A stretch of 64,000 nucleotides of DNA from Euglena gracilis. Taxonomy: Eukaryota > Euglenida > Euglenophyceae > Euglenales. Every line of letters begins with the position of its first letter. Positions within the stretch are counted from its first letter, which is position 1. The DNA lies in NCBI GenBank assembly GCA_039621445.1, contig CP154954.1:16770589-16834588 (forward strand), written 5' to 3'. Position numbers and translations under genes: made by a program. Below the pieces are notes generated by a model. It was given only the letters and a program-made list of their open reading frames with translations, was not told the origin of the DNA and did no database searches. Positions 10,386-23,109 of the stretch are shown here, in pieces.

Positions 10386-10514
10386 CTTGGCCTTGTTAAA
10401 GTTGGCCTGCAGCCACAACTTGCAACCTTGGCCCCAAAATTATAATATTATGCACCAATTTGTGCACAGCCCCGAAATTCTTACCGTGCATACTTGGCCA
10501 TCCATTGTGGCCCC
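10386..10514 (-). repeat. dispersed repeat family R1, copy f
   Basis: In reverse complement it has GGGGCCACAATGG...GCCAAGTATGCACGGTAAG and AATTTCGGGG...AAGGTTGCAAG..., matching R1 in part. The most diverged copy. Confidence 0.35.
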
Positions 10515-10692
10515 AACAAGTGTTGCCACCCGGGGGGGGGGGGGGGGGGCAACGCTTTGGTCTGAGGGGATAGTTGCCTCCACCACCTTGTTGGGTCGGT
10601 GCTGCTGGTTCCCTCTTCAAATCGTTGGCATAAAATTAATTTGCCAAGATACTGCCAACATTTCTTTTCCCAAAAAAACTCTCTGTTGACCA

Positions 10693-11172
10693 TTGCAAAG
10701 TTGTACCCCAGTCCCTGTGTCAACAGAAAGACAGCCTGAATGGTTCCCCCATGGGGGGGGGGGGTTGCACATCGGGGGGTCAAAAATTGCAGTGCAAAAA
10801 AAGGAACAAAATGCAGAAAATTGCACAAAATTGCACATACTACGAGATTACATTGGATCCCTTGTAACGAGCATGCACACATGCACCTATTGGAGAATCA
10901 TCTTGATCTATTGTCAAGAACATCCAGAAATGACAGCGCGGCACAGCAAAACAAGTGAAGCCTGTTGGACAGCAGTCCGCCGCAGTCAGACAAAGCGGCC
11001 TTCAATGTCACCATTGAATAGCATCATAGTGGACAGGCAGTTGCAACACAATCAGCCGTGGCAATATGCGGCAATGCTTACGCCACTTATCCTGAATTCG
11101 TTCATCATCCAGCGGAAGACGCAACATGTCATACATAGAGGCTGCAATGGGGCGGAAATGCTCGACAAATAG
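10693..11172 (+). CDS. hypothetical ORF, 159 codons
   Basis: An ATG-to-stop frame of 159 codons with ordinary, non-repetitive composition after residue 25 and no recognisable domain, signal peptide or membrane segment. It has no paralogue in the window, no obvious splice sites and a GC-poor upstream region. A frame of this length is expected by chance in 64 kb read six ways. Confidence 0.15.
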   Translation: MQSCTPVPVSTERQPEWFPHGGGGLHIGGSKIAVQKKEQNAENCTKLHILRDYIGSLVTSMHTCTYWRIILIYCQEHPEMTARHSKTSEACWTAVRRSQTKRPSMSPLNSIIVDRQLQHNQPWQYAAMLTPLILNSFIIQRKTQHVIHRGCNGAEMLDK

Positions 11173-11827
11173 TTCCCTCCCTGCCGGTGCAATACCTGCT
11201 CGGGGCAGGTTGAGAAATTATCAAAGACACCTGGGCAGGGGACTCAAGCTAGGGTTTGCACACTGAGTAAACCAACAATAAACAGCCTTTGAACGGAAAT
11301 TTTCACTACGCACATCAGTTTCCCAGCAAAAAAAAACCGGTAAGTTCTCAATTGCATCAAAAACTGACATTTTCCAAAAAAAATATCCTGGGCCATGTGC
11401 AATTAATTGCACAAAATTGCAAAAAAAAATTGCACATTTCAGGAAAATCGAAAATTGCACAAAATTGAAAAAAAAATTGCACGGTGCGATTTTCTCCCCC
11501 CCCTGGTTCGCCCCCATATGCCTGTTACGATTCGTCCAAACGATCCATAAACCTGAAATCAAAATCAAATCAAAAAAGACCTCAAATGACCAAAAAAAGG
11601 TTCAAAAATGACCAAAAGCGGCCAAAGCGGCTAAAAACAGTGTGGCCGAATGTGGACAAAATGGCTGAAAAGGCCAAACAATAGCCAAAAAAATGCCGAC
11701 ATCGCCTTGCATTGCCGTGCATCCCCAAAATCAAGAACCTCACCTTACACTCCACAATTACTGCATCGCCCTGCACCATCGAAGGTGGTTGCCCCCCCCC
11801 AGGCGCCCTGGACTCAATTGAACGTTA

Positions 11828-11957
11828 GGCCAGGGTGCCAACCATACGAAAAATAAGCCAAAGCGCCCGAAAATTGGGCGCAAAGTTGCAAATTAAGGCT
11901 GAAGTTTAGGGAGGTCAAGATTGCATGTGAGGAGGAGGGGGGGGCCAAGCGCCCGGG
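11828..11957 (+). repeat. dispersed repeat family R1, copy d
   Basis: Compact copy: AGGGTGCCAACC, AATAAGCCAAAG, TTAAGGCTGAAG, TTGCATGTGAGGAGGAG, then GGCCAAGCGCCCGGGG at the right end. Confidence 0.6.
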
Positions 11958-12054
11958 GGGGGGGGAGGGGCGAATGACCGAGGGGGGGGGGGGTACCAGC
12001 ACCCAAGGATTTCCAGCCAAGCCATGCAAGGAACCTGTGGGGCGGGCGATCGAG

Positions 12055-12318
12055 TCTTGGCCCGCAGACGCGAGAGCCAAAGCTATTACACACGCAACGC
12101 AGAGGACAAGCGACACGCGACTCGCAAAGCTTGCAGAGCTTCCGAGCTATAGAGCTTGGAAGCGTTATAGCTTCCAAGGCGCTACAAAAACAAGAGCGCG
12201 AAAAATTGGGGCCCTTGCTTCATCGGATGGGAACGCCAACAGAATGGTCCCGGGGCTTGGCCCGCGCCTGCAACTGCGAGTACTGCAGAACACAAGCCAC
12301 AAATGTGTCACCGGGGAA
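12055..12318. repeat. dispersed duplicate, copy 1 (copy 2 at about 54,746-54,960)
   Basis: Aligns in order with 54,746-54,960: ACTYGCARAGC-type words, CTTGCAGAGC, ACAAAAA-AATTGGGGCCCTTG, ACAGAATGGTCC, GGCTTGGC and GCCTGCAA. In one frame copy 1 reads KIGALASS...NRMV and copy 2 reads KIGALGSV...DRMV, with nearby stops. It also contains a hairpin with 9-bp arms CTTGGAAGC/GCTTCCAAG near 12,157. It may be a decayed exon or a repeat. Confidence 0.5.
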
Positions 12319-13270
12319 GGGCAGGGGAAAAAAAATGAGCGGGGACAGGGGTAGGACTGGAGCGTGTGTGGGTCGGACCCTCCAGCCCACTGTACAAAAA
12401 AATTTTACAGCTCTTTGCACCAGGAAAAAAAAAACTGGGCCTTGAAAAAGGCCAAAAAAGCGCACTTTTTGAAAAATTGGTCAAAACATACGGAGATAAT
12501 TTCATTTTCCCGGCGAGAAGCGCCGGAAAATTGTTTTTGGTTCCTGGGGAGGGATTTTAAAATGATCCTGCACTTGTGCAGGACCATTGGACATTTTGAA
12601 CAAAAAAAATTTTTTGCCTGTCCCACTAGATAGTTCTTGTAGGACGTCCCACTACTTATTACCCCCACTTAAGGAAGCACATTTCACAGTGATTCCGAAA
12701 ATGCACCCGAAACTTTCGGGTTTATCCCAACCCCCCACCCGCCCCCCCCCCCACACAGCCCCCACCCCCCCCACAAAGGCTAGTGGGGTGCCAATTTTTC
12801 CAGTATATGACATTTGTGGTCGAAGATAGGGGGTGTTTGTTGGGAAAAAGTTTCGTTGGGCCACCGGTGTCACTTTCGGTCATCTGGCCTCCCCTGGGGG
12901 GTGTAGAGCTCAAAAAAAAACCAACCTGTTAATCTGTAATCACCCATGGTGTTGAGGGGGGTGATAGGTTAGGCAGTGAGGAATCGTATGACTTTGTTGG
13001 CATCAAGATTGACATCAGGATCAAGCAGTTTCGTGACACCTTTTTTAAACCATCCACGACTTCTTCTCGCAGCCACGGTGAAAGCCCTGGGACCTCGAGG
13101 ACAATCGAGGTTGGGGATGGCGTTGCTTGCAGGCTGTTGTCCTTTTGAAAACACCGTTGGATTGCTTTGGCACTGAAGGTTGCTCGCCTGGAGGGGAGCA
13201 TCGGATATCTGCCAGTTGAGACACCCACCCAATTGTTTTGAAGAAAATGTGCCGGATGCACAGTACCCCT

Positions 13271-13431
13271 CCCCCCCCGTGCGTTTGGCCACCCTCCTCC
13301 TTACATGCAAACTTGGCCTCTGTAGAGATGGCATTTTGCACATGGCTGCCAATGTTCTTCACATGCAAACTTGGCCCCCCCTAAGGTTGGCCCCCTGGCC
13401 TTACCTTCCTTCATGGCCTGGGCCAAGCGCT
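13271..13431 (-). repeat. dispersed repeat family R1, copy e
   Basis: Read on the minus strand it begins GCGCTTGGCCCAGGCC, continues CCAACCTTAGGGGGGCCAAG, TTTGCATGTGAAGAA, CATGTGCAAAATG, GGCCAAGTTTGCATGTAAGG and ends GGCCAAACGCACGGGG, the full R1 order. Confidence 0.7.
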
Positions 13432-13548
13432 CGGGGGGACAGCAAGAAGCAAAATTTGGCTAGACTGGCCGATGGTCCTGTCAGCCATTTCATGCAAAGT
13501 CTGTGTTGATGTGGTCTCGATGCTGCCAAAGCCGCAAAAAGCATCAAG

Positions 13549-13595
13549 TGTGTGTGTGTGTGTGTGTGTGTCTGTGTGTGCGTGTGTGTGTGTCA
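13549..13595. repeat. (GT)n microsatellite
   Basis: Near-perfect GT dinucleotides with single interruptions. A (CA)n array lies 320 bp downstream, giving an inverted pair. Confidence 0.9.
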
Positions 13596-13916
13596 TGAAT
13601 TTCACCGTTTTTGAATTTTTGATAAACAGGAACCGTTGAAGTCTTGAAGTCGTTCAAACGTTGAACTTGTGTTCCGTTCCTGGGGATTTGAAAAAAAAAA
13701 ACAGCCTTTTTGCAAGTCGCTTTAAAAATATGTGTGGTGTCGTTGTCAGGGAAACGGTGCCCCAGATAAGCCAGAGGGCAGCTGGCGGCAGACATGTATA
13801 CAAAATAAGCGACGGCAAGGCTCCCCGTCAACCAGTGCGACATGCGCAATGTGAAAATATCTTTCGCTGGTGCAACCAGGGGCTCAGAGGCGCAAGGCTC
13901 AGTTTCCACAAATGAT

Positions 13917-13945
13917 CGCACACACACACACACACACACACACAC
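13917..13945. repeat. (CA)n microsatellite
   Basis: About 13 CA units; inverted partner of the GT array at 13,549. Confidence 0.9.
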
Positions 13946-14099
13946 GTATCAGCCATAAATCACCCTGGTAAATACTTTCAAGGTAAGCGAATGGTGGCGG
14001 GGAGGGGGCAAGGTCTACAACAAGGTCTTCGCGGTTTCTACCATTTTTGGAACTTTGGAACTTGTATTTTTTCAAAAAAAAATGCCAAAATAAGGGAAA

Positions 14100-14520
14100 A
14101 TGCAAGTTTCGGGCACCTGCTTCCTGGAAAATATTCAGGGCCTCTTTCGGCCATTTTCGATTGCTTTTGGCCACTATTGGCGTTTTGGCCACTTTTGGTG
14201 CATTTTTTGGCCACGTTTTCCTTTGGCCACTTTTAACCCATTTTGGCCATTTTAGGGACAAATATGTAGATCCATATTATGGATCAACAACTATAAGCAG
14301 CCAAAAGTAGCCAAAATCTGCCAAAATGGTCAAAGGCGCCCAAAGGGCCAAATATATCTAAAATCAGCCAAAAAAAGGCTAAAAATGCCAAAAAAAAATG
14401 CCCCCAAAAATGGCCGAAAATGGGTCAAAAAAAAAAGAACGACAAAGGCCAAAAATAGCCAAAAATGAACAAAAAACGGCCAAAAGTGGTGAAAATGGCT
14501 TAAAATATCGAACGTTGACA
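14100..14520. repeat. GGCC/T-run low-complexity tract with strand switch
   Basis: The left half consists of TTTTGGCCA-like words; the right half of GGCCAAAA-like words. The switch is at a short palindrome around 14,268-14,287 (GATCCATA/TTATGGATC). Confidence 0.6.
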
Positions 14521-15112
14521 GAAAAAAAAAATCCGTTCATCACCCTGCCGCCTGCAACAGAACCCAAGCTTTGGCCCAAGCTTGGGAGATGCTGCATCAT
14601 CAAACGTGCTTGGTCGGGAGGGATGCGCCTCCAGAGGGGTGATATATGTGCCAAAGATCCAGCTGAACAATCATCTCTAAGGTTATGACAGTCCCCTTTC
14701 TGTCAAAACAACGTTCCAGAAGCCAAAAATTTCAAGTCTGGACGATTGATGGGTGGGTATCCTCCTTTCCATCACTCTTAAGCTTTTCAGAAAGCCAGAA
14801 GATCTACCGCCACAGAGTGTGGGCCGAGAGGTGCCTTGGGCTGGTCATTCCAGTGTGGTGGAACAGCTACACAAAGCCACCTGGCATCCAGAACACACAC
14901 ACGCACGCACGCACGCACGCATGCGCGCGCACGCACTCGCACTCGCACACCATTGACACACACCAGCACAGGGAGCAACCTGCAGTGTGCACACATGCTG
15001 CTTGTCCGGGCTGCACAAGTGTCCGCTGCCCCAACCTTGTGCATTATCCATTATTTCTCAAATTATGGGCAATTTATACACTGATTTGTTTTTTTTAATT
15101 TTAATTTTTCAG

Positions 15113-15304
15113 CTTGAGTTTTCTGATGTGAAAAAAGAGCAGATATGGAAGCATAAACGCCTGAATGGCCAAGCCTTCACAAGGGCCCCCCAGAGGGTGG
15201 GTCGAACTGAACTGGCACTAGCTGGAAAGCCTCGCTGGAAACAAAAATACTTCAGAGTCGCAGCTGGCTGCAAAAAAAAAAATTGTTCCTGGTGGTCGCA
15301 ATAA
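15113..15304 (+). CDS. possible exon, duplication copy 1
   Basis: A T-rich tract ending TTTTTCAG (15,105-15,112) resembles a 3' splice site. The following open frame encodes a basic stretch (DVKKEQIWKHKRLNGQAFTR...KPRWKQKYF) and stops at TAA 15,302-15,304. In copy 2 (from 19,056) two residues differ (Ala to Pro, Lys to Glu) and an A-run is one base shorter, which changes the last residues. No domain recognised. The basic composition could be DNA- or RNA-binding, but this is only inference from charge. Confidence 0.22.
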   Translation, partial: LEFSDVKKEQIWKHKRLNGQAFTRAPQRVGRTELALAGKPRWKQKYFRVAAGCKKKNCSWWSQ

Positions 15305-15320
15305 AAAAACATAACAATGA

Positions 15321-15812
<492 letters not shown>

Positions 15813-16206
15813 TTCTGATTGTGCAAAAAAATGTATGGTTTTGCACAATGAATCATGTTATGTGTACGTTTGGGGGGGGGGTCGTGCTGAGTGAACACCC
15901 TGCTGGAGGCGGGGTTCTCATCTACTTTTGCCTATTTTCTCTGTTTGCAATAAAACTGGGTTGAAAAAGTGACTAAAATGAGGAGAATGCAAATTCTTGT
16001 AGGAACTGGGGGGGTCAGAACTAGGGGCGAGCAACAATTGCTCCCCCCCCCTGGCAACCGTAGTACCGTTGTTTTCCTCACTTTTTGTCTTCCACGCTTG
16101 CAGGAAGGCGAAAAGCGCAACAGGACCCTCAAAAAACACGATGCAAATAAATCAAAAATAAACATAAAAAATGCAAAAAGAAACAAAAATTGCATGTAAA
16201 ATCCTT

Positions 16207-16232
16207 TACAGAGCTCCGGAGCTATGGAGCTC
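16207..16232. other. GAGCTCC hairpin
   Basis: AGAGCTCCGGAGCTATGGAG followed by CTCC folds on itself; preserved in copy 2 near 20,006. Confidence 0.5.
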
Positions 16233-18404
16233 CCCCCGAAATGCAATTTCTGCTTGAGGGGCTCAATTTCAGCTTCGTCGGGGCAAATTTTTCATTTCGC
16301 ATAAGGATACGTTGGCCAAAAATTGCAAAATTGGGAAAATTGGGGGCAAAATGAGGAATTTTTCATTGTCCAAAAAAATCCATCAAAATCGAAAAAACGC
16401 TTCAAAAAAAGGAAAAAAAACACAAATTTTGTCAAAATCAAAAAACACAAAAGAAAAATGCAAAAAAAAGCATTCCCCTCCTGCACAATTGAAAACGAGC
16501 ATTGGGTGACCAACGTTGGGGTGCTTTACTTACATTCACAATTCTCAGCGGGTTATGTCCAAAAAAAAGCGTCAAATTCAAATGGCCCAGGGCAAGGTTG
16601 CACTTTGAGGTCACAGCGTATAGGGACGTCAATTTTGCAAATGCAAATAACCAATTGACAATTCTCCGGAAAAACCTGTTTTTTTTGCGACAACCTTAGA
16701 TGTAGAAAATGAAGACCTTTTCTGCATTTAAATCCCGGCCCCAATGCGTGCTTTCAACCGAATTCTTATTCACAATTAAAATTTAAACTTCATAACTGGT
16801 TGTGCATGCCAAAATTTGGCAAAATCGACAGAAAAACTTCTGGAAATTTGTGAGATACACCAAAATATTTGCAACGTGAGTACGGGTGAGGGAGTCATGT
16901 CGCGCGTTCTTTAAAGACTGGGGAGGGGGGTCCCCTGAAGCATCCAATCTCCCCCCTTTTGGGAGGCAATCCGCCTGGAGGTGTACCTGGTCTGACCACA
17001 TTCCGCACAAAGGGCCACTCAGTAAACCTGCCTCACCACACTATCTGCCCAACGTCGAAGACGCCTGGATAACGCCACTGCTTTGGTGCGTCTTCATCGG
17101 TCAAACAGGAAGGCAGCACTTTGCAGGCCACAGGCAGCTGTAGCGGACACCAGGAGGGGGGTGGGAGAGGTTTGGTTTTGGGGTGCCACCGAGGGCGACG
17201 GGAAGGTAATGCGGGGCCAGCCATGCCAACAAACCGGCGTCCCAGTTGCCCAGGCCAGGTGACTGGCATGGATTCACCCACCTTCCCCTTGAGAGGGTGG
17301 GATTTAAACTGACCCCCTGTAAAATTTCTGGACCAATCTTTTTTGGCACCTTGGCAGTATCCAAAAAAAAAATCATGGATCAATTCAACGCGCTTTGTGG
17401 AAAAAGCAATTTGGTGTCAAATGGCTTCTATTCAGAGGACAACAAAAAATTATAGAATTTCGGATCAGAGTTGCCCATCAGACTTTTTGGAGGAAACAGT
17501 TTGTCAAAAAAAACAACTAAAAAATTGCTGTGAAAAGCCAATAGGGAGAATCTGTCCAGTTTGGTGGGATCTCTGGGTATCCTGTGGGATTTGATGCAGG
17601 TGATGGTGTCTGAGAAAGAATCCTGTTTGGGTCACTGAACCCCCCCAAGACTGAGGTGCACTCAGGGTCAATACAGTCGGGCCGGAAAGAATTCCGATTT
17701 CAGACAATTCATTTTTGGGGGGGGAGTCGATGTCCCCGAGGAGTTGCGGAGGTCCGTAGAAACAACCTCACATTGATTTTTCCACGGACACTATCTGCAT
17801 CTGCCTGGTGGCATGGACGACCGATCTACCTTCTCTACCTTCTCCTTTCCTCCAAAAAAAAACTGACCTGCTGATTTTGCGCAATTCTGATGAGAGGCTT
17901 TTGATACCCCCCCCCCCGTCAACTTTGCGACGGACACAAACCCAAGGTATCGCAAGGCCCCACTAGTGCCTGATACTAAATGCCTGACCTTGCCTGCGGT
18001 GGCCTGACTACCGTGTCGACATGGTGGTGCCCTGTTTTATGTTGGTGTGACATAACAAGTGTGGCCCACACTGTCCATCGGATGGGGAGAGGCCAAAAGC
18101 AAGTAATCGCAGAAGGGAGCCAACGTTGCTGCCCAGAATCCTCGGAAAGGAGATTTCCCCTGCAGATTCGAGCCCTTTTCCGTGACCCTCCATGAATTTC
18201 AATTAATTTCCTTTTCAGGAAATGGGAGGATCCCTGTGTTTTTACGCTGTTGAGAAACGATTCTCTTCGTTTCACATCATCACCAAAAAGGAAAAATTAC
18301 TTTTCCTATTACAAATCACATCACCAGAAAACTTAAAAACGCATGGGGGTAGGCGAAAAAGAATTAGCCTCCTCTATAAAAAAACTGGTGACTTAATTCT
18401 GAGG

Positions 18405-18797
18405 ACATTCGGAGGAATCGTTTCTGATTGAAGCGAGCAATGCTTCCGCGTGAGCAGCGTTCAGTGGTGGTCCTACCCATCTCGGCATGCCAACTGTAGG
18501 TTGCGTGCTGGTCCGCTTGCATGGAGGCAAAAAAAAACAGCGCACGAACGTAGAAATTGAACATCACAAGTATTAGCAAAACCTTTTTCGTAATTGCTGA
18601 TGAGTTGGGGAAAGACTTCAGATCGGGTGGCTGATGTTTCTTTGGGTGAACATATGGAAAAGAATTTTCATTTTCGCCGAAATTCTGGTGACACCACTTT
18701 TTAGAAAGTACACTGCCATCGTCCAGAATCAAATATGTCATATCCGAAGAATTAAAGCAGACAACACGCCATTCCTTTCCCCGTCCAGCCTCACCCC
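18405..18797 (-). CDS. possible exons, duplication copy 1 (4-bp deletion)
   Basis: Counterpart of 22,205-22,597. The same open segment (SSDMTYLILDDGS...) is present, but copy 1 lacks 4 bp (TTCC) near 18,780 relative to copy 2, shifting the frame close to the proposed acceptor. If the exon is real, one of the two copies is broken. Confidence 0.18.
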
Positions 18798-19055
18798 TGT
18801 GAATGGAACCCGAACATCCAGAACACACACACGCACGCACGCACGCACGCATGCGGGCGCACGCACTCGCACTCGCACACCACTGACACACACCAGCACA
18901 GGGAGCAACCTGCAGTGTGCACACATGCTGCTTGTCCGGGCTGCACAAGTGTCCGCTGCCCCAATCTTGCGCATTATCCATTATTTCTCAAATTATGGGC
19001 AATTCACTGATTTGCTTATTTGAAATAAACTGGTATTTTAATTTTAATTTTTCAG

Positions 19056-19256
19056 CTTGAGTTTTCTGATGTGAAAAAAGAGCAGATATGGAAGCATAAA
19101 CGCCTGAATGGCCAAGCCTTCACAAGGGCCCCCCAGAGGGTGGGTCGAACTGAACTGGCACTACCTGGAGAGCCTCGCTGGAAACAAAAATACTTCAGAG
19201 TCGCAGCTGGCTGCAAAAAAAAAATTGTTCCTGGTGGTCGCAATAAAAGAACATAA
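19056..19256 (+). CDS. possible exon, duplication copy 2
   Basis: Same acceptor-like tract (TTTTTCAG ending 19,055) and same basic open frame as 15,113-15,304; after the A-run the frame continues to a different end at 19,256. See the copy 1 entry for interpretation. Confidence 0.22.
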   Translation, partial: LEFSDVKKEQIWKHKRLNGQAFTRAPQRVGRTELALPGEPRWKQKYFRVAAGCKKKIVPGGRNKRT

Positions 19257-19262
19257 CAATGA

Positions 19263-19660
<398 letters not shown>

Positions 19661-22204
19661 GTTGTTGTGTTCTGATTGTGCAAAAAAATGTATGGTTTTG
19701 CACAATGAATCATGTTATGTGTACGTTTGGGGGGGGGGGTCGTGCTGAGTGAACACCCTGCTGGAGGCGGGGTTCTCATCTACTTTTACCTATTTTCTCT
19801 GTTTGCAATAAAACTGGTTTGAAAACGTGCCTAAAATGTGGAGACTGCAAATTCTTGTAGGACCTGGGGGGGTCAGCACTTGGGGCGAGCCACAATTGCA
19901 GGGAGGGGAAAAGCGCAACAGGACCCTCAAAAAACACGATGCAAATAAATCAAAAATAAACATAAAAAATGCAAAAAGAAACAAAAATTGCATGTAAAAT
20001 CCTTTACAGAGCTCCGGAGCTATGGAGCTCCCCCCGAAATGCAATTTCTGCTTGAGGGGCTCAATTTCAGCTTCGTCGGGGCAAATTTTTCATTTCGCAT
20101 AAGGATACGTTGGCCAAAAATTGCAAAATTGGGAAAATTGGGGGCAAAATGAGGAATTTTTCATTGTCCAAAAAAATCCATCAAAATCGAAAAAACGCTT
20201 CAAAAAAAGGAAAAAAAACACAAATTTTGTCAAAATCAAAAAACACAAAAGAAAAATGCAAAAAAAAGTGCACTCCCCTCCTGCACAATTGAAAACGAGC
20301 ATTGGGTGACCAACGTTGGGTGCTTTACTTACATTCACAATTCTCAGCGGGTTATGTCCAAAAAAAGCGTCAAATTCAAATGGCCCAGGGCAAGGTTGCA
20401 CTTTGAGGTCACAGCGTATAGGGACGTCAATTTTGCAAATGCAAATAACCAATTGACAATTCTCCGGACAAACCTGTTTTTTTTTGCGACAACCTTAGAT
20501 GTAGAAAATGAAGACCTTTTCTGTATTTAAATCCCGGCCCCAATGCGTGCTTTCAACCGAATTCTTATTCACAATTAAAATTTAAACTTCATAACTGGTT
20601 GTGCATGCCAAAATTTGGCAAAATCGACAGAAAAACTTCTGGAAATTTGTGAGATACACCAAAATATTTGCAACGTGAGTACGGGTGAGGGAGTCATGTC
20701 GCGCGTTCTTTAAAGACTGGGGAGGGGGGTCCCCTGAAGCATCCAATCTCCCCCCTTTTGGGAGGCAATCCGCCTGGAGGTGTACCTGGTCTGACCACAT
20801 TCCGCACAAAGGGCCACTCAGTAAACCTGCCTCACCACACTATCTGCCCAACGTCGAAGACGCCTGGATAACGCCACTGCTTTGGTGTGTGTTCATCGGT
20901 GAAACAGGAAGGCAGCACTTTGCAGGCCACAGGCAGCTGTAGCGGACACCAGGAGGGGGGTGGGAGAGGTTTGGTTTTGGGGTGCCGCCGAGGGCGACGG
21001 GAAGGTAATGTGGGGCCAGCCATGCCAACAAACCGGCGTCCCAGTTGCCCAGGCCAGGTGACTGGCATGGATTCACCCACCTTCCCCTTGAGAGGGTGGG
21101 GTTTAAACTGACCCCCTGTAAAATTTCTGGACCAATCTTTTTTGGCACCTTGGCAGTATCCAAAAAAAAATCATGGATCAATTCAACGCGCTTTGTGGAA
21201 AAAGCAATTTGGTGTCAAATGGCTTCTATTCAGAGGACAACAAAAAAATATAGAATTTCGGATCATAGTTGCCCATCAGACTTTTTGGAGGAAACAGTTT
21301 GTCAAAAAAAAAAACAACTAAAAAATTGCTGTGAAAAGCCAATAGGGAGAATCTGTCCAGTTTGGTGGGATCTCTGGGTATCCTGTGGGATTTGATGCAG
21401 GTGATGGTGTCTGAGAAAGAATCCTGTTTGGGTCACTGGAACCCCCCCAAGACTGAGGTGCACTCAGGGTCAATACAGTCGGCGGAAAGATTTCAGATTT
21501 CAGACAATTCATTTGGGGGGGGGGGGTCGATGTCCCCGAGGAGTTGCGGAGGTCCCCAGAAACAACCTCACATTGATTTTTCCACGGACACTATCTGCAT
21601 CTGCCTGGTGGCATGGACGACCGATCTACCTTCTCCTTTCCTCCAAAAAAAAACTGACCTGCTGATTTTGCGCAATTCTGATGAGAGGCTTTTGATACCC
21701 CCCCCCCCCGTCAACTTTGCGACGGACACAAACCCAAGGTATCGCAAGGCCCCACTAGTGCCTGATACTAAATGCCTGACCTTGCCTGCGGTGGCCTGAC
21801 TACCGTGTCGACATGGTGGTGCCCTGTTTTATGTTGGTGTGACATAACAAGTGTGGCCCACACTGTCCATCGGATGGGGAGAGGCCAAAAGCAAGTAATC
21901 GCAGAAGGGAGCCAACGTTGCTGCCCAGAATCCTCGGAAAAGGAGATTTCCCCTGCAGATTCGAGCCCTTTTCCGTGATCCTCCATGAATTTCCATTAAT
22001 TTTCTTTTCAGGAAATGGGAGGATCCCTATGTTTTTACGCTGTTGAGAAACGATTCTCTTCGTTTCACATCATCACCGAAAAGGAAAACTTACTTTTCCT
22101 ATTACAAATAAATCACATCACCAGAAAACTTAAAAACGCATGGGGGTAGGCGAAAAAGAATTAGCCTCCTCTAAAAAAAAACTGGTGACTTAATTCTGAG
22201 GACA

Positions 22205-22597
22205 TTCGGAGGAATCGTTTCTGATTGAAGCGAGCAATGCTTCCGCGTGAGCAGCGTTCAGTGGTGGTCCTACCCATCTCGGCATGCCAACTGTAGGTTG
22301 CGTGCTGGTCCGCTTGCATGGAGGCAAAAAAAAAAAGCGCACGAACGTAGAAATTGAACATCACAAGTATTAGCAAAACCTTTTTCGTAATTGCTGATGA
22401 GTTGGGGAAAAACTTCAGATCGGGTGGCTGATGTTTCTTTGGGTGAACATACGGAAAAGAATTTTCATTTTCGCCGAAATTCTGGTGACACCACTTTTTA
22501 GAAAGTACACTGCCATCGTCCAGAATCAAATATGTCATATCCGAAGAATTAAAGCAGACAACACGCCATTCCTTTCCTTCCCCGTCCAGCCTCACCC
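22205..22597 (-). CDS. possible two-exon fragment, duplication copy 2
   Basis: On the minus strand an AG (CATTCACAG) precedes an open segment at 22,597-22,380 whose product includes EWRVVCFNSSDMTYLILDDG and KKWCHQNFGENENSFPYVHP. A GTTTTG...CAAG interval (22,379-22,313, 67 bp) would be a short intron, and a second open segment follows to about 22,205. The downstream frame is ambiguous because the unspliced sequence also stays open. No family recognised. Confidence 0.22.
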
Positions 22598-22599
22598 CT

Positions 22600-23103
22600 G
22601 TGAATGGAACCCGAAAGAGCAAATCCAGGAAAACCAAACACTGTCAACAGTCCAGACAAGGGGACAGTTGGTGCAGCAAAAGCGTTAAAAAACCACCGGC
22701 CGTGCCATCCACAAGGGGGGGGTTTCAGGCCAGGAGACAGCATTTTGCAATCTGGAGAAGCAACCCTGCCATCCTCTCTCTCTGCCTGTGGTGTGAGTTG
22801 ACCGAGTCACAATTGGCCAAGGGGCCAAACTGTGCGACTGTGTGTGTGGTGACTGCAGGCGAGAGGGCTGCGAAGTGCCCGCTAGGCGGGAACCCCACGC
22901 CAGTTAATCCTAACCAGGCCACTGAGGCCCGGGTTTGGCTGCGCAGGGCAGGCTCCAGACCGTTGGGCAGGGGGGTGCTTGACCTGGGTTTGGGGGGCAG
23001 GGGGTGGTGTTGGGTGCCGGGCAATCCAGACTCAGTCGACTGGGCCAACCCGGAACCCGGAGGCAGTTGGAAATTCAGTGCCAAATACATGCACAATTTC
23101 TGA
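22600..23103 (+). CDS. hypothetical ORF, 167 codons
   Basis: ATG-to-TGA frame starting at the edge of the tandem duplication. It contains Cys-, Trp- and Pro-containing stretches but no recognised motif. The minus strand is open for 127 codons over the same bases, so neither is convincing. Confidence 0.13.
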   Translation: MNGTRKSKSRKTKHCQQSRQGDSWCSKSVKKPPAVPSTRGGFQARRQHFAIWRSNPAILSLCLWCELTESQLAKGPNCATVCVVTAGERAAKCPLGGNPTPVNPNQATEARVWLRRAGSRPLGRGVLDLGLGGRGWCWVPGNPDSVDWANPEPGGSWKFSAKYMHNF

Positions 23104-23109
23104 GGCACA

